Shown piece by piece: positions 27,765 to 40,363 of a stretch of 64,000 nucleotides of DNA (the stretch's first letter is position 1; each line of letters starts with the position of its first letter). The stretch spans positions 1-64,000 of the forward strand of contig JAOVVO010000288.1 in NCBI GenBank assembly GCA_028564675.1. Direction: 5' to 3'. Source of the DNA: Onchocerca lupi. Its lineage: Eukaryota > Nematoda > Chromadorea > Rhabditida > Onchocercidae. The position numbers and the translations under genes were made by a program. The notes below the pieces were generated by a model that had not been told where the DNA came from, ran no database searches, and was given only the letters and a program-made list of their open reading frames with translations.

Positions 27765-28376
27765 TCCACTGCGACAGCAACGTCATTTATCTCTCTCTTT
27801 CCCTCTCTATCCCTTCAATCATTTATTGATTACTTATTGATTTTGATAAATAAATCTCCAAACTCGTTAATCATTCATCTCTAATCCAACCCAACCCATC
27901 ACCTAACATTCCACGACCACTGCCTGCTCCGTCATCAATCTTTTAAACGCAGCTCCTCACAAACTTGATTTCATTGGACGCAATGAAAAAGACTGTCCTT
28001 CGGGAGTTAGTGACTATTTGACAGTTTAGATGAATATGAAGTTATGAGGAGGAATATTGTTGTGTCTTTGGTAAATAATTCATCCGTTAGTCGAGGTCTC
28101 TGATAAATTATTTCAATATGTAGCTGATAATATGCAAAAGATCCGTAGGTAACATGCTGATATAAAAACTGCCAAAAATTATAAAGAGAGAAAGAAATAT
28201 AGAGTTATGGATATGGAGGAGCAGTTTCGAGAAAATGAAAGCCTTAACAATACTAACAAGAGTCGTGATTTTGAGAATTGAAAAACAGGACACGAATGAG
28301 ACAAATTAGAGGTCATGTGATTTTTTTTAGAATGATTCAGTTAAAGATCAATGAAATTTTTTTTAGAAGCAAGTGA
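27765..28376. promoter_or_regulatory. Shared upstream region of divergent DHRSX-like gene and NEDD4
   Basis: 612 bases between divergent start codons. It holds a pyrimidine-rich block near 27790-27820 (CTCTCTCTTTCCCTCTC) and an AT-rich part next to NEDD4. No coding sequence recognised. Confidence 0.45.
28361..28376 (+). promoter_or_regulatory. Candidate trans-splice acceptor and 10-base leader of NEDD4
   Basis: TTTTTTTTAG ends at 28366, ten bases before the ATG at 28377, and another TTTTTTTTAG ends at 28330. Spliced-leader acceptors placed this close to a start codon are typical of nematodes. A cis-intron from an upstream non-coding exon would look the same. Confidence 0.4.
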
Positions 28377-31300
28377 ATGTCATCAAGTGAGGCATCAGGA
28401 GTTCCAGTTTATGGCTTACCTGATACGGAACAGGTAAGTATTTCCACTTTACTTATATTTATTTCGTTAATAAATTTGAGAGGTTTTTTCAGTTACTTAA
28501 GACTCCATACTTCTGAAATCATTTTATTCATAAAATTGAAATGCATTAAAAATGTCTCTTATTAAGATTGACGAGTCATTTAGTGCATTAGTTATATAGC
28601 TGTTCTTACGCCATATATATTTCATATGATCGAGACAATCTTCCAACTTTTCTAGTTAATTCAGTCAAATCGTTGAACTTTTGAGCATATTTTTACTGAA
28701 ATTTATTCGATTCGATTGTTTGGAGGCACAGGAGAAATAGATAGTTATGGAATTCTTACATTAATTTTTTAGGATACCGAACTTCTCCGTGTCAGAGTTG
28801 TTAAGGCGGGAGGTCTGTCAAAAAGAGATATATTCGGCGTTTGCGATCCATATGCAGTGGTCTTGCTGAAACGTGAGGGAAGTACTGCTGTCGTTGATAA
28901 AGCACAAACCAGAACACGGCGAAAGGCATTTTGACTCTCATTTACTTCTATTTTTTCATCATTTATTATTTATAAAAATTAGATCCCGTGTTATTTCTGT
29001 CTCCATTCACACCAAAGCAATTACGAAAAAAGAAATTACGAGTAGGAAAGGAAGTAATTTTGAATCTATCGATAACCGTTTACCAAAGAATACTAGCAAT
29101 GTTAATCTTAACGTTACATCAATGTGTTCTTTTATTTTTTCGGCTTTTACAGCTTTTGAATTTTAATTGTTTAAATTAAAATAAATTTTTATACCCTATA
29201 TTTAGACCCGAGAACCAATATGGAATGAAGAATTTGTATTTCGCGTAGTACGCGATGACTGCATATTAACAGTGCAGGTTTTTGATGAAAGGCGTATTGT
29301 TAGTTTTATTTTGTATATTTTCGATGTTTTTGACAGTATTTTTATGCAATTCTCATGCAAAAATTAAATCTTTTTTTAACTTATTTTATTCCATTTAGTA
29401 TAGAAGTTATTTCCAAAATATTTTTCCGATATTTATAGATGATAGTTCTGAAATTCAGCTTATCCAAGGTTTAACTTATGGTAGTGTTAATGTTTTACCG
29501 GTTATGTGCGATTATGTATGAGTATAATGAATGCATAAATTTTGATTGGTTGATAAAATCTGAGTTGATGTAGCTCTGTGGAACAAACCACAATGGTATC
29601 GCCATTAAGAGCTGCAAATGACTGATTCTATTTATTTAAATATTGGATTTTTATATCAACAATAAATCGTTTTTTGTTTTAGCGCTTAAGGATTCCTCAA
29701 CTCATTTTCATTGACATTTTACAGACACGCGATAATTTCCTTGGAATGGTGCAAATTGACTTATCTCTGGTACGTATCCCGTATGAAGTGGTCGGAGTAC
29801 CAGTTCCAGAAGCGTCATATATTCTGAATCCTCGTTCACATCGTTTTTATTCTTCAGTTCAAGGTATCATATGTCTTTCACTTTCATATATGACTAATTC
29901 TACACAGCCAGCTACGGAGATGATTTCTGCCAATGATGACAGCGATTGGGAGCAGTTGAGTACTAGCAGCTTAACCAATCGACAGGGTCCGACATCTCTT
30001 CCTGAAGGTAATATTTACAATATGATCGCGAAGTAGATTTTTTGTCAAGTTTTATTGTCATCTTGAAGTTAAGCTTTAATATTTTTGTTTCTTCCAAAGA
30101 ATTCAAATACGAAAAGAGACGTTTTACAGGTTGGGAAGAACGACAAGATGCAAATGGTCGAACATTTTATGTCAATCACATATCGCGAACAACACAATGG
30201 ATGCGACCTACTAGGTAAAATTTACCGTCTATTTTCTTGATGACTAATGTATAAAGAAATGATACATTTTGGGCTTTCTGTATTTTGATGAAATTAATGA
30301 AACAAATGGTATATATGTTGCTGGATTTGATGCAGGAGTCGTACCGATTGGTGACTGATCTACTTTACACTCAAGGCCTTCTATTTTATCACATTTGTCA
30401 TGTTTTGCAAATAAATAATATATTTCATGTTCTAACTATTTGTATGGTATTTCTATAACTAAATTTGATTTTCTTACTCCTGATATCCTTGTAACATAAA
30501 TAAAATTCCCTCTAGGAAACTCAAGTTCTCTGTATTTTGATGAAATTAATGAAATAAGCAAATGGTATGAAATAAAAATTTTGAATGAAGAGGGAAAACT
30601 TCTCTTGAATGAAATTAATGAAAGAAATTAATCTTAGAAGTGGCACGGAATGCGATTTGGATGAAACAGAGCAAGAAAATGCTTTGCGCAGAAATTACGA
30701 AAGTCGTTGGCAAGGCTCTAGCGAAGAACATGTTGAGGACAATATTGCTAATGTTAATATTTAAATTTGATGGGCGCTGTCCTCATTTTCAATGGTGGTT
30801 GTTTTTTTTGAACTTTCGATGTTTGGCTGTAGTTTCCAATGGCATTTCAGTACAGTGAATGAGTATTTTGACTTTCTAAAATATGAAATAAGATTTGCAC
30901 TCCAAACTAGGTCTTTTTGCTGTTCCAATTAAATTTCGTTTTTTACTATCCATTATTCTTTTTAAATTGCAAAGATTTCTGTTACTCCCAAGATTTTAAA
31001 ATTCTAAGCTTGTTCAGTTAGAAGCTGGTTTGCGGACGAAATTTGAATCTGGCGGTCGTGTTGATCCAAATGACGGTCGCGGATTACTACCGCAAGGTTG
31101 GGATATGCAAGTGGCACCAAATGGACGAACATTTTTCATTGATCACATACATAAAACAACAACTTGGATTGATCCAAGAGATGGTCAGGCTTCAGACACT
31201 TATTTAAAAGGTAAAAAGACAAAAAATTGATGTCACTTGTGCTTCTCGAAACTTCTCGAACTTTCTTTGTGGGAGGAAATTCAAAAAATTTAATAAAAAA

Positions 31301-34126
31301 ATAATATGGAAGAATTTGAAAATATTTAATTTTATGCAGAATATAGTAAAAAATGCGATGTATTTGTTATTTATAGAAGTGAGGAGCGATGAACTAGGCG
31401 AATTGCCTGCTGGTTGGGAAAAGCGGGTTCATGCTGATGGTAGAATATTTTACATTGACCACAACACTCGCCGAACACAATGGGAAGATCCGAGATTTGA
31501 GAATACGAATATTGCTGGTCCAGCTGTTCCATATTCACGTGATTATAAATGTAAATATGAATATCTGAGGTCACATCTCCCGAAATCACCTACAAATATG
31601 AAATGTGAAATTACTGTGCGACGGATTCAATTGTTCGAAGATTCTTATAGGTATTCCTTTTCTTCAATAATTCGTGCTGTTGAGGGAACTAGGAATAGGT
31701 TTTTTTTTTTTTTTTTTTTCTATCTTTCCAAGCATCTAATTCAATTCATCGAGAAATTAGGTGATTTAATAATACATTTTTTTTAACCAAAAAATTTTAA
31801 ACTAATTTTTCAAAATATTAAACAATTTGCGTAACAGATAGTAAAATAGGGATGTGAAATCTTCTGCACCAATTAGTATTCGATCTTAATGAACTGTAAT
31901 CTGATTTGTCTTTCTTTTTTTCAAGAAAAATATTTCATTTATAGCGATATAATCAAATAAGGAAATTGTTTAAGTGACAAGCTGAAAATGTTGGTTTGGC
32001 GCCAGTTTTGGAATTTTTAAATTCATTCATGACAGTGCGTTTATTTCAGACAGATAATGCAATTATCACCTACCGTTTTACGTGCTAAACTTTGGATTGA
32101 ATTTGAGAATGAGACAGGTTTGGATTACGGTGGCGTAGCTCGCGAATGGTTTTATTTACTTTCTCATGATATTTTCAGCCCTTATTATGGTCTCTTTGAA
32201 TATTCGGCAACGTATGTCATATGTCACGCATATTTCTAGAAACGCAACTTTGATTTCTAAAGTCTAGGCAAGGTAGCAATGAAGATCATCGTCACTTTAA
32301 GCATTAGTATCAGGTTTGACCAGCAAGAAACTGATGTGAGATATAGAAGCATATCTCAGAAATTAATGAACATATGTGTTTGGAATTTTGCACGTTGCAA
32401 CGGCATGCATGAGAGAAATAGAATAGGATGGAGGAGATAGGATTTTTATTCTATTGCTTTTCAATGCGAATTTCGAAAATTTGATTTCGTCTCATTTTTA
32501 CGACAAATTCTGTATTTTACTGTCTAAAACTAACTCATATATTATCATTTCAGAGATAATTATACTTTACAAATAAATCCACATTCAGAAACCTGTAATC
32601 CGGAACACTTATCTTATTTCCACTTCATTGGTCGTGTTATTGGTATTGCTATTTATCACGGGAAATTGCTTGATGGTAAAACTTTCTACATGAAGGAGAG
32701 CTGTGTGCTATGATTAATTGTACTTTTGTTATTGGTTTTGCACTTTACATAAACTCTTTTTTTGCAGCATTTTTTATTCGACCATTTTATAAGATGATGC
32801 TGGGTAAGCCAATCACATTGAATGATATGGAATCTGTGGATAATGAGTATTTCAATTCCTTAATCTATATCAAAGATAATAATCCGGAAGATTTGGATTT
32901 ACATTTTGCAGTAGATGAGGATGTTTTCGGACAGGTAAACACAACTACCTGTTTCAATATGAAAATTGTGTTTACTTCATGTTTCAATATACTTTATAAA
33001 TTTTTTTTCTTTTTAAAGTTTTATTTTTCAAAATTATCATCTGGAGTATTTATGCTTACGCTACTTGTCTTACCCTTTTTTTCAAGACAATAGTTCGGAA
33101 AATTCTCCTTTTGTGTTCTTTCTCATATTTTCAAACTTCCTTATGACATGTTTGTGATGTATCTTAGTCAAGGTCAGATGAAAGAAATTTTAGATGAAAA
33201 GTGTAGAACTTCGAGATGGAGGAGCGGAAGAGAAAGTAACAGATGCTAATAAAGATGAGTATATCGACTTAATTATTAAGTGGCGATTTGTTAGTCGTGT
33301 TGAAGAGCAAATGAAAGCACTAATGAAAGGAGTTCACGAGCTGATACCATCAAATTTGCTATCAATTTTCGACCCGAATGAGCTTGAATTGCTTGTGTGC
33401 GGTTTGCAGAAAATTGACGTTAAAGACTGGAAGGATAATACTCTATACAAAGGTGGCTACTCTCCAAGTCATCCGGTGATTTCTTCATAATTTTTGGAAA
33501 TATTCTTTCAATATCTAAAAGTTTCTTAAAAAGAGGCGTGAATTATGCTCTACTATAAAGAAAATTATGATAAAATTACTTTCTTGTATCTAGAAATATT
33601 CAAATCTTCGTTAATAATTTAAACGTTAGGAATTTAATTAGGTATTTTGCTGCCCAAAGGCATTCATAAGATTTCAGGTAATTCAAAATTTCTGGAAGTG
33701 CTTGCTTGCATTTAACAACGAAATGCGTGCAAGGTTACTGCAATTTGTTACGGGTACTTCTCGTGTTCCAATGAATGGCTTTCGCGAATTATATGGCTCA
33801 AATGGACCTCAAAAATTTACAATTGAACGCTGGGGCAATACAGACATGCTACCGCGAGCACATACATGGTATGCTACTGTTTTCTCGTCACTGACTGAGA
33901 GAACAGTTCTCATAAATTTTCTGAAATAGTCCATTATGGTTTCAGTTTTTATGGACTATACTGTTTCGATTTACGATTTTCTTTTCCATCGATTTTCCTA
34001 ATTTTTTTGCTGTTTCTTTCCAGTTTTAATCGAATCGATTTACCACCATATACGAATTTTCATCAAATGAAGGAACGATTAACAACGGCAATTGAAAACT
34101 CAGAAATCTTTTCCGGCGTTGACTGA
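28377..34126 (+). CDS. NEDD4: NEDD4-family E3 ubiquitin ligase (C2, three WW, HECT)
   Basis: Transfers ubiquitin from an E2 through a HECT cysteine to PPxY-containing membrane substrates. Exons: 28377-28433, 28773-28925, 29206-29298, 29725-30007, 30130-30214, 30638-30752 (could end at 30731), 31018-31210, 31377-31650, 32050-32211, 32554-32675, 32768-32934, 33194-33475, 33678-33868, 34024-34126; about 759 residues, all in phase. C2 domain about 20-130 (DIFGVCDPYAV, WNEEFVFRV). WW1 about 196-224 (GWEERQDANGRTFYVNH), WW2 about 285-317 and WW3 about 335-366. HECT about 400-755 with GLDYGGVAREWF, LLQFVTGTSRVPMNGF and catalytic Cys726 in AHTCFNR, 33 residues from the end as in human NEDD4. The Cys codon is split by the last intron. 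Three WW domains resemble fly Nedd4 (human has four). The intron after 28925 appears to start with GC. Confidence 0.95.
30277..30632. repeat. Dispersed intronic repeat in NEDD4
   Basis: A 36-40 base segment occurs twice in one intron, at 30277-30312 and 30529-30568. The first 26 bases are identical, then a short indel, then AAATGGTAT in both. A third fragment (ATGAAATTAATGAAA) lies at 30608-30622, next to the following exon. Probably a local duplication. Confidence 0.7.
31700..31719 (+). repeat. Poly(T) tract, 20 bases
   Basis: Uninterrupted T run inside the NEDD4 intron that starts at 31651. Confidence 0.95.
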
Positions 34127-35815
34127 TCTCACTTCTCCATGGATAATCTTCGTGTATTCAGTTAAATAACATATCATAAATTGTCACGAAATTTATTGAC
34201 TAGAAATGATCATTCAAATTCATTCTGAAAGAATGAACAACTTTAACTAGATCTAAAGATGCCATGAATTGAAAAGACACATTTTGCTGAGCCTGACTTA
34301 ATTTATTTTTAATCCTTTTTTTTCGTGAGAAATTACCTACCTTCAGCATCTTGTTCTCATTGTTGAGAAAGCACACATTAAATTCATTTTTTAAATATCC
34401 ACTCATCACAAGTTTCCATTTCTTTTCATTACATACGTATGCCAAAAATCTTGTTTTTATCCTCTCTAGTTTAATAGGGCAATAGTTCTACCTTGAAAAC
34501 TATCCAATAGATCTGAAGAACCTTCATCGTCTTTTCGAGCCACCCTTTTTGTCTGTTTTTTTAGTGGGCTTTCATGCCAATTTTATGGTCCATTTTACCT
34601 TTTACAGTGTAATATTTTTTTTTTTTTTTAAATTCAACTACGACTGCTGCTGTTTTCCGAACTACGTAGATTTTATAGGCCCATGATGTGAATGAATTCC
34701 TTATTGGGTTTCGAAAATCCTAACGGGTATGTTTCCATTTCTCTAGGATATTTTATTATTATTCAAAGGTTTCTTAGTCTTTTTCTATTATTCTCTGAAT
34801 TCATGTAATTTTCCATTCCCCTCCATTTCTTATAGTTTGATGTATATAGTATATTTGTCAACATATGTGATATGATATGTACACGTACATCGTCACAGCT
34901 GTTTAAAGAGATTGATTATACGGATTTTTTATGAACAAATTCGTAATTTTTCACTTTTTTAATTAAAAACTTGGATTGATTCAATGGAACTCATATAAAT
35001 GAGGTGCTCAAGTCAGAAATACTCACTACATAAGCCTTCAGGCTGTTCTTTTATTTCTGTGTTATTTCTAACGTCAGCACTTTCAAACGTACTACAAAAT
35101 GCATAATTAAATAAAAATGGAGATGCAATGAAGTTTCACGATATACGAGCATACGAACAACATTAAAATTATTAATGAAAGTTTAAGTCAATTCGCATGA
35201 TACACTGGACATAGTTAAAGAGTCTGTAAATAAAACGGAACTTTTGACCTCTTTGTCTCTAGCCACCTTATTGTGTTGAATTTATACTTTTATTTTTCTT
35301 TTTACTGTTGAATTAGTTTCAAAAATGTTTTAGAAAAATGCCTATAACAAAAGAGATGGAATACAGTATGGAACGCCATTTTTTATGCTATGCGATAAGG
35401 TAGACATAATAAGCTCCCGAACTGTATCAACTATATTCTATTCGTCGCCAGAATTTTCAAGAACTAAGAAAAAATGCTGATTAAAATCTAATATTATGAG
35501 CTAAATCCTTCATAAAATTCAATCGGGATCTAACAGCAAAAACAAGTCCAATTTTTTTTCCTCTAAACTGGAGATACTTCAAATTTATTTAAAACTAATA
35601 GAAATGGTTAAATCTTTGTCTTTCATTTAGCAAAAAAAAAAAAAAGAAAAAAAAAACAAATACTTTTTTATAAAATGAAATTGTTAAAATTAAGCTAGCA
35701 ATGACATTTCATCAATATATTACGATGTGACAACTAAATTATTAGACAAAATGAAATACAATTCTACAGAACATAATGCATAGTGACGACAACAATTACT
35801 GCTATTGCACTGTTA
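34127..35815. other. Convergent intergenic region, NEDD4 / calumenin-like
   Basis: 1.7 kb between convergent genes, AT-rich, with a poly(T) stretch near 34613-34630 and an A-rich stretch near 35631-35657. It should contain both 3' UTRs. The short open frames have no recognisable similarity. Confidence 0.5.
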
Positions 35816-38670
35816 TTATAATTCGTCATGTGGTAGATCAACCAAATCTTCTCCATGATTCGTTGCTTCAGAACCAACGAACAGATCCGATTCGTTTACT
35901 ATTTCATCGATAGATAAGCGTCCATCACTATCTTTGTCTGCTTTCGACATTAAATGTTCTGCTTCCTAAATAAGAAGATGTTAACGCTCATGAATCAATG
36001 TTAAATAGGGAATACCTACAAAGTCGTAATATATTTAAATAAGTTATACTCTTTTGTCCACATCTTGAAATACACTTGAAATGAACACTTTCTTTCGAAT
36101 AAAACTCACATAACCTTAGATAGTAAATTATTTCTTTCATCAGAAATTCACAATTTTATATTTCATTAAAACTGATTAGATAATTTGTTTGAACTCATGT
36201 TTCATAATCTAAATTTGGACGAATATGTTAAAAGTTATGGTACATACTTCAGCTGCGGTGGTTTCCAAATTCATAATAAGCCAAGAAGCAATTTCTGGAC
36301 CCTCAAGAACACCATTTCCATCTTTGTCATAATCATGTTCAAAACGATTTTTTTCCACCGTATGCCAGTCTGATTTCTGATCTCCCGCTAAATCATCCAG
36401 AAATTCATCCAGTGTAATTTTCCCATCATGATTTTTATCTTTCTCTTTCATTGTGACCTTAAAATTTCATAACTGCAAAACCAAAGCTGCAAATGTCGCG
36501 ATGATTTGGGATGAAGGACCATTACTTCTTAAATCCCTGCTTCTGATAATTTGCCTGATATAAATAACGCAATAAGCACAGCTTCCAGGCTGACAGACCA
36601 CGTTAGATTAAAGTTCGCATTAGTATCAATCGTTCGGTGCAATAGACGTATGAATGACATGATTTCATGCTAAATATTGTTTTGCATATGGAATTTTGGA
36701 AAAAATTTTCTAGATGTCTGCAATGTTACCTCAATTAAAGCAGCATGCATGTGTGGAAAAGATTCCGGATTTTGAAAAGCATGAAATTCTGTATTCGACA
36801 ACTTTCCATCCTTATCTTGGTCTGCCACGAAGAAAAATTTTTTGTCATCCTCCAATAAACGCTTGTCATCTGCATCCATAATCTGAAGGTCAAAAATGCA
36901 TTTTGGCTTCAATATTTTCTTCGTCATAGATAACATAAAAATTATCTACGACAGGCTATTAAAGTCGAGAAATTAATCGGAGGAGTTCTTGATGATCACG
37001 GTAAGTGAACTCAGACAGATAAGCCAGTCTCTAATTGGCGAAATAATAATTGCTGTCTCACTAATGAACCATGAAGTTACTGTTCACAAAAAAGAAAAAA
37101 AAAAAACGAAAAAAAAGAGAACTATTTGATCGGTTCTTAAAGAAATAAAATACGAAAATTAGAGAACTGTCCTGAGTTTTAGTATGATAAATGAAAGAAT
37201 AGTTGGATAAAATAATAATATAATAATATTAAGAGTAATTTCGTGAGAAGTGGACTTCAGTGTTTAAATAATTAAACAGTGTTCAAATAATTAAAAATTC
37301 TTTTGTATCCACTCCCAGAATTTTTTAAAATACAAATAAATTGACTACACTTACAATTTCAACATCTCAACATGTAAAACAATACTTTTGAGTCTAAAAA
37401 CCAGAAAGTCAAACTTCAACGGAAATAAAATTTAATACATTTCCAATTCTCTAATATGTTGATCCAATTATAGCGTATCGAAAAAATGATATGAAAAAAA
37501 TCTGTAGACTGATGAAGAGTTTAAATAATCGCTATTAGCATCTATTTAAAAAATATTCTTTCGGACGTAAATTTTTCTCGAGGATTCCTTTAAATTGATC
37601 AAAAATTTCCAAAAAATTAACAAAAGTTAACTTCATTCGCTGGATCGATATCGCCAAACGATTCCTGCACATATTCATCCCATGTTACAAAACTGTCTTG
37701 ATTTGTATCCATCTCTCGGAATCGATCATTTGATTCCTCCAAATCCAATGCAATCATGTTCCTAAAACAAACTATATAAGTAACGAATTTCTTCAGAGAG
37801 ATTTCTTACTACATTACATTTTCATCCTTAGTTATTTTCAAAAAATAAAGAATTAGCAAATAAATTAGTCAAAAAATTGCCAAAAATCAAAAAAAACTGT
37901 AAGCATTCTAAAAATTCTGGAATATGTAATCGGAAAAAGACACATACTGTTTAATCACTTTCTCTAACTCTTCACGAGTTACATATCCATCACCATTTTT
38001 GTCCATTTTTTCAGCTAAAATTGCCAGTCGTCGTTTTGCTTCTTCAGGACTCAAATCATCGAACATTTCCGCTTCTTTTCGGGAGCCTAAACAGATAAAA
38101 AAGAGAAGTAGAAAAATCTATTGAACTTTATCATTTGCTTACCGATACAAAAATCTAATCACTCGGAAGAAAAAAATGACGGATTTATATCATATTATAA
38201 ATCACAGTTTCTTACATCGAACTCGCAAACGAACACTTATATGCTGCATTTATGAAGCAGGACACTATATTAAATTGATGACTTGAACTCTCTGAAGAGA
38301 ATATGTACTAATATAAATTTTAGAATGGGCTTTTATAGAATTGAATGACAGTATAATCAACCCACAAATTAAAAATCATTTCATCTATAATAAATATATG
38401 AGATAATGATTTACAAATGAACGAGATATTATCTATGCATGTTCGATTCACGCAAGATGAACGATGAAATTTGTGGATATATATACCTATAAAAACTTCA
38501 TGATCAGCATGGACGTTATGCTGATCGCCTTCAGCACCATGTTCCTTCTTGAATTTCCCACTGAAACCATGCTCCACATGTTCTTGATCTGATTTCACAA
38601 TAGGCAATAATAATAGTGACAAGAGACAAGTATACGAAAATCCTAAACTGTTGCCATAAAATGGCTGCAT
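35816..38670 (-). CDS. calu-1: Calumenin/reticulocalbin-like ER calcium-binding protein
   Basis: CREC-family protein of the ER lumen; binds calcium at low affinity and supports folding and secretion (in nematodes, cuticle-related roles are known for calumenin). Six exons: 38487-38670, 37948-38086, 37632-37761, 36730-36882, 36248-36457, 35816-35965; 321 residues in phase. Residues 1-26 form a signal peptide (CLLSLLLLPIVKS). Six EF-hand loops are visible in order: DKNGDGYVTREE (90-101), DTNQDSFVTWDE, DQDKDGKLSNTE, DKNHDGKITLDE, DKDGNGVLEGPE and DKDSDGRLSIDE. The protein ends LPHDEL, the ER-retention signal. Length and EF-hand count match calumenins. A TTTCAG acceptor lies only four bases upstream of the ATG, suggesting trans-splicing. 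Confidence 0.94.
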
Positions 38671-38677
38671 TCACCTG
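38671..38677 (-). promoter_or_regulatory. Candidate trans-splice acceptor of the calumenin gene
   Basis: On the minus strand AGATTTCAG is followed by GTGA and then the start codon, leaving a four-base leader. Confidence 0.4.
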
Positions 38678-40363
38678 AAATCTTTACACGTCTGTGAAAT
38701 AAGAATCAAAAGCTTCGCTTTAGAAAGAAGCTTTTTTCTTTCTTTTACAAATTTCTCAATGGTTACATGCAGTGACAATTATCTTAGTTTAATGTTATAT
38801 ATCAAACCATCAAATTGTCCTCGCAACTTCAAATCTTCGGTAATTATATGAAAAATCACCCAAAACTACCACAAATAAAAGTCCCAGTAGTTTAAAAATC
38901 GAAATTACCATTAGATGAATTATTCCATCTAATTTATATCTAGGGATTATTTAAATATCCTTATAAAGAAAGAGATCACTTGCTTTACCGAAAAAGAGAT
39001 CAAAATATGACTACGGTAGACAATAAATAGCTCAAATCCACCGGGAAACGAAGAAGGATACACACAAAAGAGACTGGATGAAACCAACATCTAAATTATA
39101 AATTCGTAAAATGGCTGAAAGACGCTCCCTATTTTAGGGTGGGATTAGTTTGTCTTCACTTTAATTAGCATTTGCTTTCGAATGAATGTAAAGTGAGTGT
39201 GAATGTGCCATCAATGAAATCATCTCTTGTTTGCAGTGGTATTCTTGTAGCCGCCCTAAAACGTACTGCAAAATGCAAATTGTATTTTGTCTCTCTGAAC
39301 AGCAATATCAATCCGATTCCAGCATGTTTTACACATAAGAATAAATTGAAGCCGGAAGAAACCAACAATTAGTGCAACTAAAACCCAATTTTTAATAGAA
39401 GTCCAAGCAATTTTCAACATATATTAAAGAATCTCCAAAGATAATTCAATTTAAATTATAAATGCTAGGAGAAGTACTTTCTGCTTTTAACACAACCAGT
39501 CAAAGTTTTTACATATTCTTCAGGAATATTATCAAAATTTGTAAGACTTAAACAAAATTGATTTCACTTGAGTTTATTAGCCGACACCCAAATATTAATA
39601 ATAAGCATACGTGAAGTCATGAACAACATCGCAGTTAACGTTCTTGAGAGTGTTCATCAGCTCACAAAAACATCTTTCGAAACAAGTTCATGTAGGTTAG
39701 AAAATCCATAAGAAACGGTCCTAGTGTTGCCACCGTAAAATACAAGGCACAGTTGGGGCTGCCAAAATTAAGTCCTATGATAACAAAAATAGTGGACAAT
39801 TCATAAAAATGAGAATAAACAAACAGCAGCAAAAAATATGGATATACGTTTTATTTATAAACGTTCTAGTTTTTAGTAGGAATCATCTGCTAAAAATTAA
39901 AATCCTTATAAATAAGAGTAATGATAAAATCAAATGCAAGATTCCTTGATCGGACTGTGATCACTCTTTCCGTCATTTCAATACCAATCAAAAAGACATC
40001 GATAAAAAGCTTCTTTTGGAATCCAGTGATAGATCAAACAATTCCCAAAATCAGTCGCTAGATCTCTTAATTGCCTTAGTTAAATAGAAGTATAATAATT
40101 TGTTTAGAAGCATTTTTAGTGCTAAGAATAAACTACATAGTTCGATATCCAGCAAATCAAAAACTCATTAGCATCATGTAAAAGCTGCTCAATTTTGATT
40201 AATGTCAGACTGAGAAAAAAAGTTTATTCAAAGAAATAGAGAGGCAAACAGATATAAGACTCTATTAAGAAGTTTGAATGCTTATATTTTCAATTTAATT
40301 TATAGAAATAACTCAGAACTGTCTATTATTTTACTCGCTCTCAAAGATAATGAGAGAAGAATA
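38678..40363. other. Intergenic region between calumenin and MCM4
   Basis: 1.7 kb, AT-rich, holding the calumenin upstream region and the MCM4 3' UTR. The longest plus-strand frame (39172-39372, 66 codons) has no similarity I recognise and no splice-site context; I see no gene. Confidence 0.5.
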
